NCBI GenBank assembly: GCA_946894095.1
Contig: OX335660.1
Span: forward strand, 7,445,001 to 7,509,000
Direction of reading: 5' to 3'
Length of the DNA stretch: 64,000 bases
DNA from: Incurvaria masculella
Lineage: Eukaryota > Arthropoda > Insecta > Lepidoptera > Incurvariidae
In this document: positions 1 to 10,353 of the stretch, piece by piece
Layout: each line of letters begins with the position of its first letter
How positions within the stretch are numbered: the first letter of the stretch is position 1
The notes under the pieces: generated by a model
What the model was told of the DNA's origin: nothing
The model's database searches: none
Seen by the model: the letters and a program-made list of their open reading frames with translations, nothing else
Position numbers and translations under genes: made by a program

Positions 1-402
1 TGATATGAGAAAAAAACGATATGGGCAACTAGTTTAGGCAAAACATGTCTATGAAAGCCAGATATCATTGTACGTGTTGCAAATGCTCTTGCTAGTTATG
101 TTTTATTAAAAGATAAATATGGGTAATTCAGCAAGATTGTTTAGCGTCTAAAAATTGTAAACTCTGTAAGCTGGCTGCTTGATACGTTGTGGTTCAGAAA
201 CCTTGACACAACAAGTGAGCAGTGCAATGTCTAATAACCAATGTTAATTTTATGAAAAAAATCATTAAAAAACAAGCCATTCATCACATTTACGAGGAAA
301 GCTACTATATTTTCTAAATATTTTTTAACTTTGTACCCCAATTCTAATAAATGAAATGTATGGTTAATTTTTTTTAAATGTAATTAAATATGCTGCAGTT
401 AT

Positions 403-822
403 TTTGAAAATTTTTAACGCGGATCCTAGCAGGACTTGGTAGAAAAAATATAAATATGAAATCGTCCATACAAGAAATCATAAATATTTTTTTTTCTCAG
501 AAGGTTGCAAGAGGTAGCAGCAAATTTTTTTTTCAAAAGTGTGTTTAAGTAGGCTCTAATTATTTTGAAAGTTTCAAAGCGGATCCTAGCAGGACTTAGT
601 AGAAAAAAATATAAATGTGAAATCATCCATACAAGAAAAAACTAAATATTTTTTTTCTCAGAAGGTTGCAAGAGGTAGCAGCTAATTTTTTTTCCAAAAG
701 TGTATTTAAGTAGGTTCTAATTATTTTAAAAGTTTCAAAGCGGATCCTAGCAGCACTTAGAAGAAAAAAATATAAATGTGAAATCATCCATACAAGAAAA
801 AACTAAATATTTTTTTTCTTCG
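403..822. repeat. 160-bp tandem repeat, about 2.6 copies
   Basis: A unit containing GGATCCTAGCAGGACTT recurs at 421, 581 and 742, a spacing of 160-161 bp. Each unit also carries a run of T and the phrase CAAGAGGTAGCAGC. The copies differ by scattered substitutions and small changes in T-run length. I see no coding potential, and the open frames here are by-products of the repeat. Confidence 0.85.
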
Positions 823-1377
823 CCGTTTCTTGACGTATGATAACAACTCCTACATAGAATCTCAAATGTTGGTTGTCTGCTTCCAATTATAAAAAAAAAT
901 ACGTCAATAGTCATAAGGGGGCCTATGTCCCTTTTTTTTCAAATCGGGACCACTGTGCGCCGCCGCTGCACAAATGAGTTTCATTTGTCACTATCCATAA
1001 TCGATGGCTACATTCGTCCAGAATGCAGATTACAATACGCTATTTTCGGACCGTAATGGACGTAAAATTTATTTCAGAGCTTACCTTTACAGGAAACTTA
1101 TTTTCCCGCCGCAGATAACTTAATATCGATAAATGACTGGACCACATTAAATGAAACAAACAGGAAACAGGTACATATTAATTAATGGCATTACAATAAA
1201 CAAATCACGTTATATGTGTATGCCTTAATTATTTTAAATATACAGTAATGATTGTATTCGTTAGGTGCAAACCTAAGGTACTTAATATTTTTTTCCCATT
1301 TGTAACATAATATATTTATAACGAATGGCTCTGTGAGCTGTAGTTTTAGTACTTGGGAGTCTGTCTTTAATAAAAAA
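823..1377. other. Intergenic stretch, no gene seen
   Basis: AT-rich sequence without a convincing coding region. Positions 1320-1377 carry one copy of a dispersed motif, TGGCTCTgTGAGCTGTAG followed by GAGTCTGTCTTT, which recurs at 1742, 5920 (reverse), 10660 (reverse), 63672 and as a tandem array at 40246. Confidence 0.6.
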
Positions 1378-1648
1378 CCGGCCAGGTGCGAGTTGGACTC
1401 ACACACGAAGGGCACCAAGATTTAACCCAAAAAAATCACGTTTTTTGTATTTCTTTAATTTTTATTATTTATTTATGTTATGTATTTGTTGTTATAGCGG
1501 CATAATTAAAATATAGTCTGTAAACATTTCAGCCGCCTATCTATTATGGTTCATGAGATACAGCCCTGTGACAGACGAACGTACGAACGGACGGACAGCG
1601 GAGGCTTAGTAATAGGGTTCCGTTGTCACCCTTTGGGTACGGAACCCT
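1378..1648 (+). repeat. SINE-B: ACGG-bearing lepidopteran interspersed repeat
   Basis: A decayed copy of the most frequent repeat in the window. The family starts CCGGCCAAGTGCGAGTCGG, then has GGGTTCCGTACC, a middle TTGTTGTTATAGCGGCAAAA, an ACGG microsatellite, and ends GGGTACGGAACCCT. The 5' end resembles a pol III box A (GGCCAAGTGCG) and the next block a box B (GGTTCCGTACC), so I infer a tRNA-like SINE. The inverted GGGTTCCGTACC/GGTACGGAACCC ends are an alternative hint of a MITE. Here the 5' block reads AAGGGCACCAAG instead of the usual box. Confidence 0.75.
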
Positions 1649-1741
1649 AAAAAAAGAAATATAGAAGAGCCGGACATACGAAAGCATTTTTGCCCAATCT
1701 GAGACGGAGACGCTCGAGCTTCGCTCTTCGCTCGGTCAAAA

Positions 1742-1935
1742 ATAAATAACTATTGGCTCTCTGAGCTAAAGACCTCGCGAGTCTGTCTTTTTAAACATTT
1801 GATATTTTTTAACATTTATCAAAAAACTGAAAAACAAGCTCGACTGAAAAATTACATATAATTATGGAACCTGCTCACATAACCCGTAAAAGAAAACAGC
1901 CGGACATACGAAGTATTTTTTTTCCAAATGTATTG
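1742..1935 (+). repeat. Dispersed repeat pieces
   Basis: TTGGCTCTCTGAGCTAAAG followed by CTCGCGAGTCTGTCTTT (1752-1795) matches the motif that forms the 64-bp array at 40246. The phrase AGCCGGACATACGAA occurs at about 1669 and again at about 1900, a short direct repeat. No gene is seen. Confidence 0.5.
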
Positions 1936-1958
1936 AAATAATACATTCTTCTAAAAAA

Positions 1959-2228
1959 CGGACGGGTTCGAGTCGGACTCGCACACGAAGAATTCCGTAC
2001 CATCGTACAACAAAATGAGAAGTTTATTGTATGGGGGGGGGGGGGGGGGTATTTTTTAACATTACCTATTAGTTGTTATAGCGGCGAAATGAATACACAG
2101 TCTGTGAAAATGTCAGCTGCCGCAGCCCTGTGCCGTACGGACGGACGAACGGATAGGTGGATGGACGGACGGAACGGCAGCGGAGGCTTAGTAAGAGAGT
2201 TCCGTTATCACCCTTTGGGGACGGAACC
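1959..2228 (+). repeat. SINE-B copy with a long G tract
   Basis: The second copy of the ACGG repeat: GAGTCGGACTCGCACACGAAG at the left, the middle TAGTTGTTATAGCGGCGAAA, then degenerate ACGG units. The 3' end is changed to GGACGGAACCA. It contains an uninterrupted run of about 18 G at 2033-2050 in place of the short G/C tract of other copies. Confidence 0.75.
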
Positions 2229-2624
2229 ACTCACTTCTGTAATATTTATTTCACAAAACAGCGCACAAAAAATCCTCTTCACGCCGACGCGGACGACGCA
2301 AATAACACGAAGCGCAAACCGCAAAGTTTGGTCCCCTTCCGATCCGGTCCATTGTTCGATACAACAAAAAGCACCATTGTCTTGTCGACCCTCAAAGGCG
2401 CCGCTGTGATGATGCGCTGTAATCACTTCAGCATTCCTTCGAAAGTTCCACATCGGCTCCGTGCCTGAAGTATAGTGTATTTAGCAGAAAATGGCCCTCT
2501 CCGTTGCAGCTTGGGCAATAATCCTTTCGTATGTCTGTCTGGCGTCCGCCTGACCGGCCGTTCTCTACAGGTTGCATTTTTGTACCGATTCTCGGGACCT
2601 TTCGTGAGCGGGTTCGATACTTAA

Positions 2625-3072
2625 GGTGGCCCAACCCGGCGGGCCTAACTCATTCGCGGGCACGGTACAAAACCGTGCTGTTGCGCTCTGGGACCTTCTC
2701 TGTTTCAAGGAATAAGACAGGCTCCATGATGAGGAAGATGCAATATGTCCACAAAAAAGACAATGTGCATAGTGTATGATTTGGTAAGATTTACGAAAAT
2801 TTTAATTTCAAAACGACTTATAGCTAAAAGTAAACGACGACCGCTGTAGTAAAAAATCGAAGAAAAACCAAATAGATTATAAATCTTGATTAAATAAGCT
2901 ATGTCTGAAGACTAATCTTTTTGAGATGTTCTTACTTTATCTTTGCGTAATCCACCTCCAAAGTTATTGTATAAAACGCGCGAAAAATGCGAACTTTCGG
3001 CCCTTATAACTTAGAAACCAAGCACAATTTTACAATGCCAATGGTCATCAGACATCTAGTTCGACCCTAACC
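2625..3072 (+). mobile_element. TTAA-MITE family 1, truncated copy
   Basis: The element starts GGTGGCCCAACCCGGCGGG right after TTAA (2621-2624). Complete relatives are about 543 bp and end CGGGTTGGGCCACC before a second TTAA, so terminal inverted repeats are about 15-18 bp. A small internal hairpin, GCACGGTACAAAACCGTGC, lies near the left end. This copy lacks the last ~95 bp and stops at CCC(T)AACC before TTAA at 3073. It has no long coding region, and its 61-82 aa open frames recur in every copy. Confidence 0.85.
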
Positions 3073-3092
3073 TTAAGCACCTAGCACCTTAA

Positions 3093-3635
3093 GGTGGCCC
3101 AACCCGCTCATCTCCCCATACAAAAGGGGAAAGAAGATCATGTCCATATTTCTTGTCAGAGATCCAAGATTTTGCTCAAAATAGCTTTATTTGATCGAAC
3201 TAGATGTCTGATGACCATTGGCATTGTAAAATTGTGTTTTGGTTTCTAAGTTATAAGGTCCGAAAGTTCGAATTTTTCGCGCGTTTTATACAATAACTTT
3301 GGAGGTGGATTACGCAATGATAAAGTAAGAACATCGTAAACAGATTAGTCATCAGACATAGCTTATTTAATCAAGATTTATGATCTATTTGGTTTTTGTT
3401 GGATTTTTGACTACAGCGGTTGTGGTTTACTTTTAGCTATAAGTCGTCTTGAAATTAAAATTTTCGTAAATCTTACCAAATCATACACTATGCACATTGT
3501 TTTTTTTGTAGACATGTTGCATCCTGCTCATCACGGAGCCTGTATTATTCTTTGAAACAGAGAAGGCCCCAGAGCGCAACAGTACGGTTTTGTACCGTTC
3601 CCGCGAATGAGTTGGGACCGCCGGGTTGGGCCACC
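3093..3635 (-). mobile_element. TTAA-MITE family 1, full copy, inverted
   Basis: A full 543-bp copy in reverse orientation, flanked by TTAA at 3089-3092 and 3636-3639. With the truncated plus copy at 2625-3072 it forms an inverted repeat with arms of about 450 bp separated by 20 bp. A transcript could fold into a long duplex. The arms differ by scattered substitutions (roughly one in ten by eye), so they are separate insertions and not a fresh fold-back. Confidence 0.85.
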
Positions 3636-3639
3636 TTAA

Positions 3640-4007
3640 GGTCGGCCCGTAAGCATCAGAAAATTTCGCCTCCCATACAAACGTAGTTTACTAATCATTT
3701 GAAAACCACTGTAGCTATTTACTTGATATTTGGTATCACATATCTGGCAACAAATATCTGTGTCTGCATGTCTTTGTTTTTTCGATAAATGTATCCTGAT
3801 TCAAACCACAGAGAAAACAAAATTAGTATGAAGATTTTGTTTTTGCTTTCATCTGATTCGGTTTGAATTTTTCAAAAAAATAACCACGTGCAGACACAGA
3901 TATTTGTTTCCTGATAATAGATATCAAATATAAATTCAATTGAAATAGTTGTTTTCAAATGATTACTAAACTACGTTTGTATGGGGAGAAGAGCTTACGG
4001 GCCGTTC
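3640..4007 (+). mobile_element. TTAA-MITE family 2 (long inverted ends)
   Basis: 368 bp between TTAA at 3636-3639 and 4008-4011. The left end reads GGTCGGCCCGTAAGC and the reverse complement of the right end GAACGGCCCGTAAGC. Similarity between the arms continues inward for about 130 bp, including CCCATACAAACGTAGTTTA and AAATATCTGTGTCTGCA. The whole element can fold into one hairpin. No coding region. Other copies are at 5027 and 42327. Confidence 0.85.
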
Positions 4008-4011
4008 TTAA

Positions 4012-4459
4012 GGTGGCCCAACCCGGCGGGACTAACTCATTCGCGGGCACGGTACAAAACCGTGCTGTTGCGCTCTGGGACCTTCTCTGTTTCAAGGAAT
4101 AAGACAGGCTCCATGATGAGGAAGATGCAATATGTCCACAAAAAAGACAATGTGCATAGTGTATGATTTGGTAAGATTTACGAAAATTTTAATTTCAAAA
4201 CGACTTATAGCTAAAAGTAAACGACGACCGCTGTAGTAAAAAATCGAAGAAAAACCAAATAGATTATAAATCTTGATTAAATAAGCTATGTCTGAAGACT
4301 AATCTTTTTGAGATGTTCTTACTTTATCTTTGCGTAATCCACCTCCAAAGTTATTGTATAAAACGCGCGAAAAATGCGAACTTTCGGCCCTTATAACTTA
4401 GAAACCAAGCACAATTTTACAATGCCAATGGTCATCAGACATCTAGTTCGACCCTAACC
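4012..4459 (+). mobile_element. TTAA-MITE family 1, copy in the 1387-bp duplication
   Basis: The second copy of the block beginning at 2625, displaced by exactly 1387 bp. It appears identical to the first except for CTAACT versus ACTAACT after GGCGGG. It is followed by TTAA at 4460 and the same 20-bp spacer. Confidence 0.85.
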
Positions 4460-4479
4460 TTAAGCACCTAGCACCTTAA

Positions 4480-5022
4480 GGTGGCCCAACCCGCTCATCT
4501 CCCCATACAAAAGGGGAAAGAAGATCATGTCCATATTTCTTGTCAGAGATCCAAGATTTTGCTCAAAATAGCTTTATTTGATCGAACTAGATGTCTGATG
4601 ACCATTGGCATTGTAAAATTGTGTTTTGGTTTCTAAGTTATAAGGTCCGAAAGTTCGAATTTTTCGCGCGTTTTATACAATAACTTTGGAGGTGGATTAC
4701 GCAATGATAAAGTAAGAACATCGTAAACAGATTAGTCATCAGACATAGCTTATTTAATCAAGATTTATGATCTATTTGGTTTTTGTTGGATTTTTGACTA
4801 CAGCGGTTGTGGTTTACTTTTAGCTATAAGTCGTCTTGAAATTAAAATTTTCGTAAATCTTACCAAATCATACACTATGCACATTGTTTTTTTTGTAGAC
4901 ATGTTGCATCCTGCTCATCACGGAGCCTGTATTATTCTTTGAAACAGAGAAGGCCCCAGAGCGCAACAGTACGGTTTTGTACCGTTCCCGCGAATGAGTT
5001 GGGACCGCCGGGTTGGGCCACC
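4480..5022 (-). mobile_element. TTAA-MITE family 1, inverted, duplicated copy
   Basis: Repeats 3093-3635 at a 1387-bp offset with no difference that I could find. It forms the right arm of a second large inverted repeat. Confidence 0.85.
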
Positions 5023-5026
5023 TTAA

Positions 5027-5394
5027 GGTCGGCCCGTAAGCATCAGAAAATTTCGCCTCCCATACAAACGTAGTTTACTAATCATTTGAAAACCACTGTA
5101 GCTATTTACTTGATATTTGGTATCACATATCTGGCAACAAATATCTGTGTCTGCATGTCTTTGTTTTTTCGATAAATGTATCCTGATTCAAACCACAGAG
5201 AAAACAAAATTAGTATGAAGATTTTGTTTTTGCTTTCATCTGATTCGGTTTGAATTTTTCAAAAAAATAACCACGTGCAGACACAGATATTTGTTTCCTG
5301 ATAATAGATATCAAATATAAATTCAATTGAAATAGTTGTTTTCAAATGATTACTAAACTACGTTTGTATGGGGAGAAGAGCTTACGGGCCGTTC
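5027..5394 (+). mobile_element. TTAA-MITE family 2, duplicated copy
   Basis: Repeats 3640-4007 at a 1387-bp offset. The right TTAA (5395-5398) is shared with the next family 1 element. Confidence 0.85.
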
Positions 5395-5398
5395 TTAA

Positions 5399-5898
5399 GG
5401 TGGCCCAACCCGGCGGGACTAACTCATTCGCGGGCACGGTACAAAACCGTGCTGTTGCGCTCTGGGACAGGCTCCGTGATAAGGAAGATGCAACATTTCC
5501 ACAAAGCAGACAATGTGCATAGTGTATGATTTGGTAAGATTTAAAAAAATTGTAATGACAAAACGACTTATAGCTAAAAGTAAACTACGACTACCGTAGT
5601 CAAAAATCGAATAAAAACCAAATTGATTATAAATATTGATGAAACAAGATATGTCTGATGAATAATCTCTTTAAGATGTTCTTACTAAGCCAAAGTTATT
5701 GCAAAACCCGCGAAAAAATTCAAACTTTCGGACCTTATATCTTAGAAACATAAAACAATTTTATAATTCCAACGGTCATCAGACACCTAGTTCAATCAAA
5801 TAAAGCAATTTTGAGCAAAATTTGGGATATCTGACAAGAAATATGGGTGTGATATTCTTTCCCTGTTTGTATGGGGAGTTGAGCGGGATGGCCCACCT
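5399..5898 (+). mobile_element. TTAA-MITE family 1, diverged copy
   Basis: About 500 bp between TTAA at 5395-5398 and 5899-5902. It lacks the ACCTTCTCTGTTTCAAGG segment present in the other copies and has many substitutions, so it is an older, separate insertion. Confidence 0.8.
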
Positions 5899-5974
5899 TA
5901 AGCAGTGCAAACACGGACTAGCGAGGTCTACAGCTCAGAGAGCCACTAGTCTTGCTCTCGGTCTTCCTACACCT
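5899..5974 (-). repeat. Dispersed GGCTCTCTGAGCTGTAGACC repeat, reverse
   Basis: AGCGAGGTCTACAGCTCAGA, then GAGCCACTAGT, is the reverse complement of the unit that forms the tandem array at 40246-40690. Confidence 0.6.
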
Positions 5975-6918
5975 AATGAATGAATAAATTATTTATTGTG
6001 CATAAACAAAAATACAATTACAAAGAAAACATATAGCAAAACAACAATACTGCACAAAGGCGGACTTATCACTAAGAGTGATTTCTTCCAGTCAACCCTT
6101 GGGGTGTTGAGGAAATATCTGTAGGTAGGTGACACACCAGAATTTGAAAAGAAAAAAAATTAACTCCATAAACATACATATACCATAATATATACATATT
6201 TATACATATAATTGAATATACTAATATATATGATACAATACACTAATACATATTATTATTATATCCACAAACCAGGATGAAAAAAAACCTATAATACCTA
6301 TTACCATTGATTCTAAAATCAGTACTATTAGAAGGATAATAAAATTAAATATATATATACAGTGAGAACATTTTATTATCTTTACATTTCATTTAAGTAA
6401 AACTCCTTGACTTTAAGTTTGAAAGAGCTGATAGTTTGACAGGAGCGGACTGTGATCGGCAACGAGTTCCACAGACGTGCGGCATGAACAGTAAAGGAGT
6501 TAGAGAAAAAACACGTCGTAAGGCGAGGAATCGCAAGGATACTGTCATTGCTAGATCGCAAAGGGAGACCATGTGAAGAGAGGTGCACAAACCGGGAACG
6601 AAGATATTCAGGAGACTTAGGGTTTTTTAGAATTCCGTAAAGAAGAATGAGTAAATGACAGTTCCTTCGGAAACGGATGGGTAGCCATTTAAGCTCTCGA
6701 CGGTACTGCGATACATGGTCATATTTACGCAGACCATATATAAAGCGAATGCAGAGATTCTGCAAACGATCCAGCTTGTCTAGGAGAACTTCAGTGATAT
6801 CCAAGTAGCAAACATCTGCGTAGTCCAAAATCGGAAAGAGGAGAGTTTGCACCAAAGTAATTTTGGTTCGGACTGGGAGGAAATTCTGCAAGCGCTTTAA
6901 GGAGTGGGCGACGGCAAA
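5975..6918 (-). pseudogene. 3' end of a non-LTR retrotransposon (LINE), 5' truncated
   Basis: The minus strand has an open frame from about 6918 to 6382 that resembles the C-terminal part of LINE ORF2, downstream of the polymerase core. Recognisable landmarks are PILDYADVCY, LDRLQNLCIRFIYGLRK, LKWLPIRFRR and LWNSLPITVR, then a final basic helix. About 400 bp of untranslated sequence follow, ending with AATAAATAATTTATTCATT and an ATTC-type tail near 5975. The polymerase motifs and endonuclease are absent because the insertion is 5' truncated, with a break near 6920. The clade is uncertain; the tail resembles jockey/CR1-type proteins. Not expected to be functional. Confidence 0.75.
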
Positions 6919-7084
6919 GATTTAATAATTTATTAATTAATTAATAACTAATTAGGTAGATAAAAACGTGCGCTGTCACGGATGTTAAAAAAACAGTATT
7001 ATGTATTATGACTACCATGTTTTGCTTTGAAGTTTCACAACGTATAGTACCGTATATACGTAACTATAGTACGACCTTCCAAGG

Positions 7085-7250
7085 TAGAACTCTGCGTATT
7101 GACGACCACATTGGGATTCTTGGTGTCGTCCTGACGCATGACCTTAATCTTGGACGTCATATCGAGGATGAAAGGCAAGTTGTCTAGCCCCTAAACCACG
7201 GGCTGTACACATCGTCAAGCTGTTCACAATGCTTCAATATATATAATACA
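7085..7250 (+). pseudogene. Short reverse-transcriptase fragment of a LINE
   Basis: One frame reads HIGILGVVLTHDLNLGRHIE and then meets a stop. The pattern LGV-x-L...L-x4-HI is typical of LINE reverse transcriptases just downstream of the palm. Nothing else of the ORF remains. It is too short for a firm assignment. Confidence 0.45.
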
Positions 7251-7904
7251 TTCGTGGTAATACTTCAAACTGCTGACATAAGAATCATATCTTATCCATA
7301 AAGTACTTAAAGATATCAACAATCACAAATCATATAACGCTTCTACGACCTCAGAAAAAACATGAAATTAGCCCCAAAAATCGCAAAAGTTCAAATGATT
7401 TCCAAGAAAATTACCGCATCATAATCTATGTAGGCATTTCCGGGAAATTCGCAGTCGCAAATCGATTCACCGCTTCCATTGAATATATTTTTCTCACTTT
7501 CTCTTCCGCTTCTATCGTCGGCATAATTTTTCACTGTCGGGGTGAGAAAGAAATTATAAGCGGCTCGAGTGTTACAGACGCCGGCAGATAACTAGAACCT
7601 CACGCCTGTGTGAAGTGGAAGTCGACTTTTGGGTGTCACTGGTATTTTCCGGTACATGTAGCGATAGCAAACGAATGCCCAGTGCTGCAGTTGTGCTTGG
7701 CGTGTTGTGGTCTCAGGGCAGACATTCCATGCATTTGAATATCAAATTTACATGTGTTCCCTCAATGAATGCGACTCTGGCTGCCAGTTGGCCACAAACG
7801 TACCAACAAAGTATGGAGTTCCTGATAATAGGTCTGTATAAAGTGGTCCACGGTCATGCGTCACATGTCATCTCTATCTCCTTTTTTACTTATATCTCTA
7901 CTAG
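7251..7904. other. Intergenic stretch, no gene seen
   Basis: No recognisable repeat or gene. A 97-codon frame at 7615-7908 has no start context, domain or signal peptide, so I do not call it. Confidence 0.5.
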
Positions 7905-7948
7905 CTAATGTACCTGGCCCGCATGGGTCAATGTCGTTTCGGACAACC
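7905..7948 (+). repeat. RTE/SINE-type repeat 5' fragment
   Basis: CTAGCTAATGTACCTGGCCC followed by GGGTCAATGTCGTTTCGGAC matches the repeat at 31143 and, in reverse, at 9140. The family usually reads CCCGGCTTCGCTCGGGTCAA. Confidence 0.55.
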
Positions 7949-7950
7949 TT

Positions 7951-8145
7951 CCAGCATCATACAGTCCCCTGCTCCACGACCTGGCGGTGGTCCGTACATA
8001 GTACTACCGCCGCCCCTCCCAGCATCATTCAGTCCACTGCTCGACGACCTGGCGGTGGTCCGAACAAAGTACGACCGCCGCCCATCCCAGCATTATACAG
8101 TACACTGCTCGACGACCTGGCGGTGGTCCGTACATAGTACGACCG
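7951..8145. repeat. 68-bp minisatellite, about 2.9 copies
   Basis: GACCTGGCGGTGGTCCG recurs at 7978, 8046 and 8114, exactly 68 bp apart. Units contain CCCAGCATCATTCAGTCC and GTACGACCGCCGCCC. GC content is well above the surroundings. Frames run through all three units because 68-bp units rotate the frame. I treat this as non-coding. Confidence 0.85.
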
Positions 8146-8244
8146 AAGGCTAGCGTGGTATTCGTTTTCCATCTCGCATATTTTTTAAAGTTAATGGTCA
8201 CTATCTCAAATAATGACGGTGCATATCTTTTGTTGTTATATAAC

Positions 8245-8462
8245 TGGACATATATGGCTAATACCAAACCCATCGTTATGATATTAGCCTATAGGTTGTG
8301 TTATAACACACAAAATTCCTGAAATAATTAGGTGCCACACAAGGACCTTTATTAGGTCGGATACATTGAACTGGATGGAAAATACTGGCAATTTTTCATC
8401 GTCGCTTCGACCCTCTTTTCATGCAATGCGATTGTACCAACTCGGCCGGGCACCCTCCCATT
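8245..8462 (-). repeat. SINE-A fragment (tRNA-derived SINE body)
   Basis: Matches the body of the full copy at 59862-60256: ATGGCTAATACC, ATTAGGTGCCA, TACATTGAACTGGATGGAAA, CTTCGACC and GGTACCAAC-type blocks in the same order. The tRNA-like head at the right end is missing. Confidence 0.65.
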
Positions 8463-9139
8463 TAGTTTATAAGTAAGCAAGGTCCAGCTTCTTCCTACAG
8501 CTTTATATGTTATCCGAACCATAAACGACTTATTAATTGGTTGGCTTCTATGACATGCATCGATCTCATCATCATTCAATCATTTAAAAGATGTTTTTGC
8601 ATCATTTTATTTTATCTTGTTCTTACAATAAATCGAGGTTACTGCCGAACTTCACCGACAGATTGATTTTTTCTTCAGTCGATTCTCTTGAAAAGAGAAG
8701 ATTGCATTCGGATACAATTATTTTCAAAAATATTAATTACTTAAAATTAATTTTAAAATACCATAACCAAATTCACGCCATAACAACTACATATATCCCT
8801 CTAAAACTAAAAAAAGCATAAGACCAATTTTTATTAAGACATTCACTACTTTCGAGAATCTTTTCAATTTATAATGCATTTATTCATGATCACAATATTG
8901 ATATATCGGCCCTATCACTAAAATAGTTTAAAAATAAATTAAAAACATGTACTTAATTATACTGCCTTTGTTTTTTTATGTCCCATAATGTCCACTTAGC
9001 TTGGAATATGAATTTTTATGATTTTCGGTAGCGAGATAGTCTGGACCATGGAGAAGGACACAGGACCTTTGTGGCGAACATACAACTCGAAGGGGGAGAA
9101 ATAGGGGATGAACGTTTGTATGGGGAGCTCATCAACAAA
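8463..9139. other. Intergenic stretch, no gene seen
   Basis: AT-rich. A 76-codon frame at 8591-8821 has no domain or start context. Nothing else recognised. Confidence 0.5.
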
Positions 9140-9205
9140 TAATTCAGCCCGACATCAGTCCAAAACGACATTGACCCGAGCGAAGCCGGGTACCTCAGCT
9201 AGTTA
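9140..9205 (-). repeat. RTE/SINE-type repeat 5' fragment, reverse
   Basis: AACGACATTGACCCGAGCGA then AGCCGGGTACCTCAGCTAGT is the reverse complement of the element start seen at 31143 and 11402. Confidence 0.6.
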
Positions 9206-9269
9206 TTCTAAATAATCTAATCTTTTGCTGGTAAAACGTTTGGCATTCCCTAAATAATTTGTTAGAATT

Positions 9270-9428
9270 AGCCTGGTTTTCACCAAGTGATTTATTTTAA
9301 TGGAAACTTAAAGGGCCTTTATTACTAAAGTGCTGATTATCTTGTACTGTTATTGATTGCAAGCTGTTAAGAAAGGCCCTTAATATGTGGCGATTAAGCT
9401 AATCAGCAGTAGGTGACAAAGGCCCTTA
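9270..9428 (+). repeat. Dispersed repeat with AAGGGCCTTT palindromes
   Basis: Shares GCCTGGTTTTCACCAAGTG, TTAAAGGGCCTTTA, TGCTGATTATCTTGTACTG and TATGTGGCGATTAAGC with the reverse copy at 57050-57213. Both ends of the core carry AAGGGCC-type palindromes. Probably a small MITE; exact ends are not clear. Confidence 0.65.
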
Positions 9429-9582
9429 AGCAATCTTTATATTCACTTTGACAGTTTCTTAGGAAATGTATCGAAATAAATGCGGTACACAAACGTACTC
9501 GTTACTAGAGTCGCTGGCAAAATTTGCGCTAATATCCCCCGAGCATTAATCATGCGAGGCGACAGTGAGGAAATACACCCAC

Positions 9583-9710
9583 GCCGCCGCCACGCCACGC
9601 CACGCCACGCCACGCCACGCCACGCCTCGTCACACCACGTCCCGCCACGCTACACAACGCCACGCGAAGCCACACTTAGCCACGCCACGATACGCCTAGC
9701 CACGCCAAGT
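9583..9710. repeat. Degenerate CCACG pentanucleotide microsatellite
   Basis: A run of CCACG units, perfect for about seven repeats near 9595-9625 and increasingly mutated to the right. The encoded HATPRHATPRHA peptide is a by-product. Confidence 0.9.
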
Positions 9711-10353
9711 TGCCCCATATTCTTTTCACGGTAATAAAAATACATTTAATCGGCCACCCTGGGCGAAGCCCAAGCAATTTTAAAGTTTACAGCCTCGTGT
9801 GAATATCTTAAATCTGTGATTTGTGATTAGTAAATATTTTGTAGTTATAACGATCTTTCTCCTTACTGTAAAGGAAATTTGTGTTTCCTGTCGTTTGGTA
9901 TTTTAATGCGAATTAAATCGAATTCCATACATTCATCTGAAACTGAAAACAATATAAAAATTCAACAGAGCAGAGACAAAGTATTCTGAGCTTATTTATT
10001 ACGCTAACAATGTATTCATTACCGTTCTGTTAAGCACAATAATTTTTTTTATAAGCTTTTGAAAATAATGTAGAGAATCGAAACAAAAATCATATTTTCC
10101 TATTGCCAAGGTTTTCCTGAGTTTACATCAACAATATTTTTCTTTAGTAAAGAAAGCTTGAGGATATTTGGAAGTACCCGAGGTTCCCGGGTCCGCTTGG
10201 ATTAATTTCGTTTTGTGTCATTCACCCGAGCGGAGCCCAGTAAAATGCACCATAGCCCCCGAACCATCTCGTCGCATCGCCTCCCGCGCGATTACTACAT
10301 TTTCTATTTGCTCAGCTCCTAAAAAAAATCGAAATTATGAAAAATGTTAAAAA
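9711..10353. other. Intergenic stretch, no gene seen
   Basis: CACCCTGGGCGAAGCCCAAG near 9755 and ACCCGAGCGGAGCCCAG near 10223 are weak relics of RTE-type repeats. No gene recognised. Confidence 0.5.

Larger units (their letters stand above)
2621..5394. repeat. 1387-bp direct tandem duplication
   Basis: 2621-4007 and 4008-5394 are two head-to-tail copies of a three-element block: family 1 plus, family 1 minus, family 2. Landmarks such as CATTCGCGGG fall at 2651, 4038 and 5425, a spacing of exactly 1387. The two copies look almost identical. The next family 1 copy at 5399 departs from the unit at about 5468. Unequal crossing over between family 1 copies would produce this, as would an assembly duplication. 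Confidence 0.85.

Noticed and set aside
2531..2779. Frames ending FSVSRNKTGSMMRKMQYVHK that recur at 3981, 36504, 60370 and 61132
   Set aside because: They recur because family 1 MITE copies recur. Frames differ between copies and no start is conserved, so this is not a protein family.
7856..8153. Frames of 81-93 codons over the 68-bp minisatellite
   Set aside because: They are translations of tandem repeats in several frames at once.
9312..9425. A further TTAA-flanked MITE
   Set aside because: TTAA flanks the core here, but the copy at 57050 shows similarity continuing beyond TTAA, so TTAA is internal and not a target duplication.
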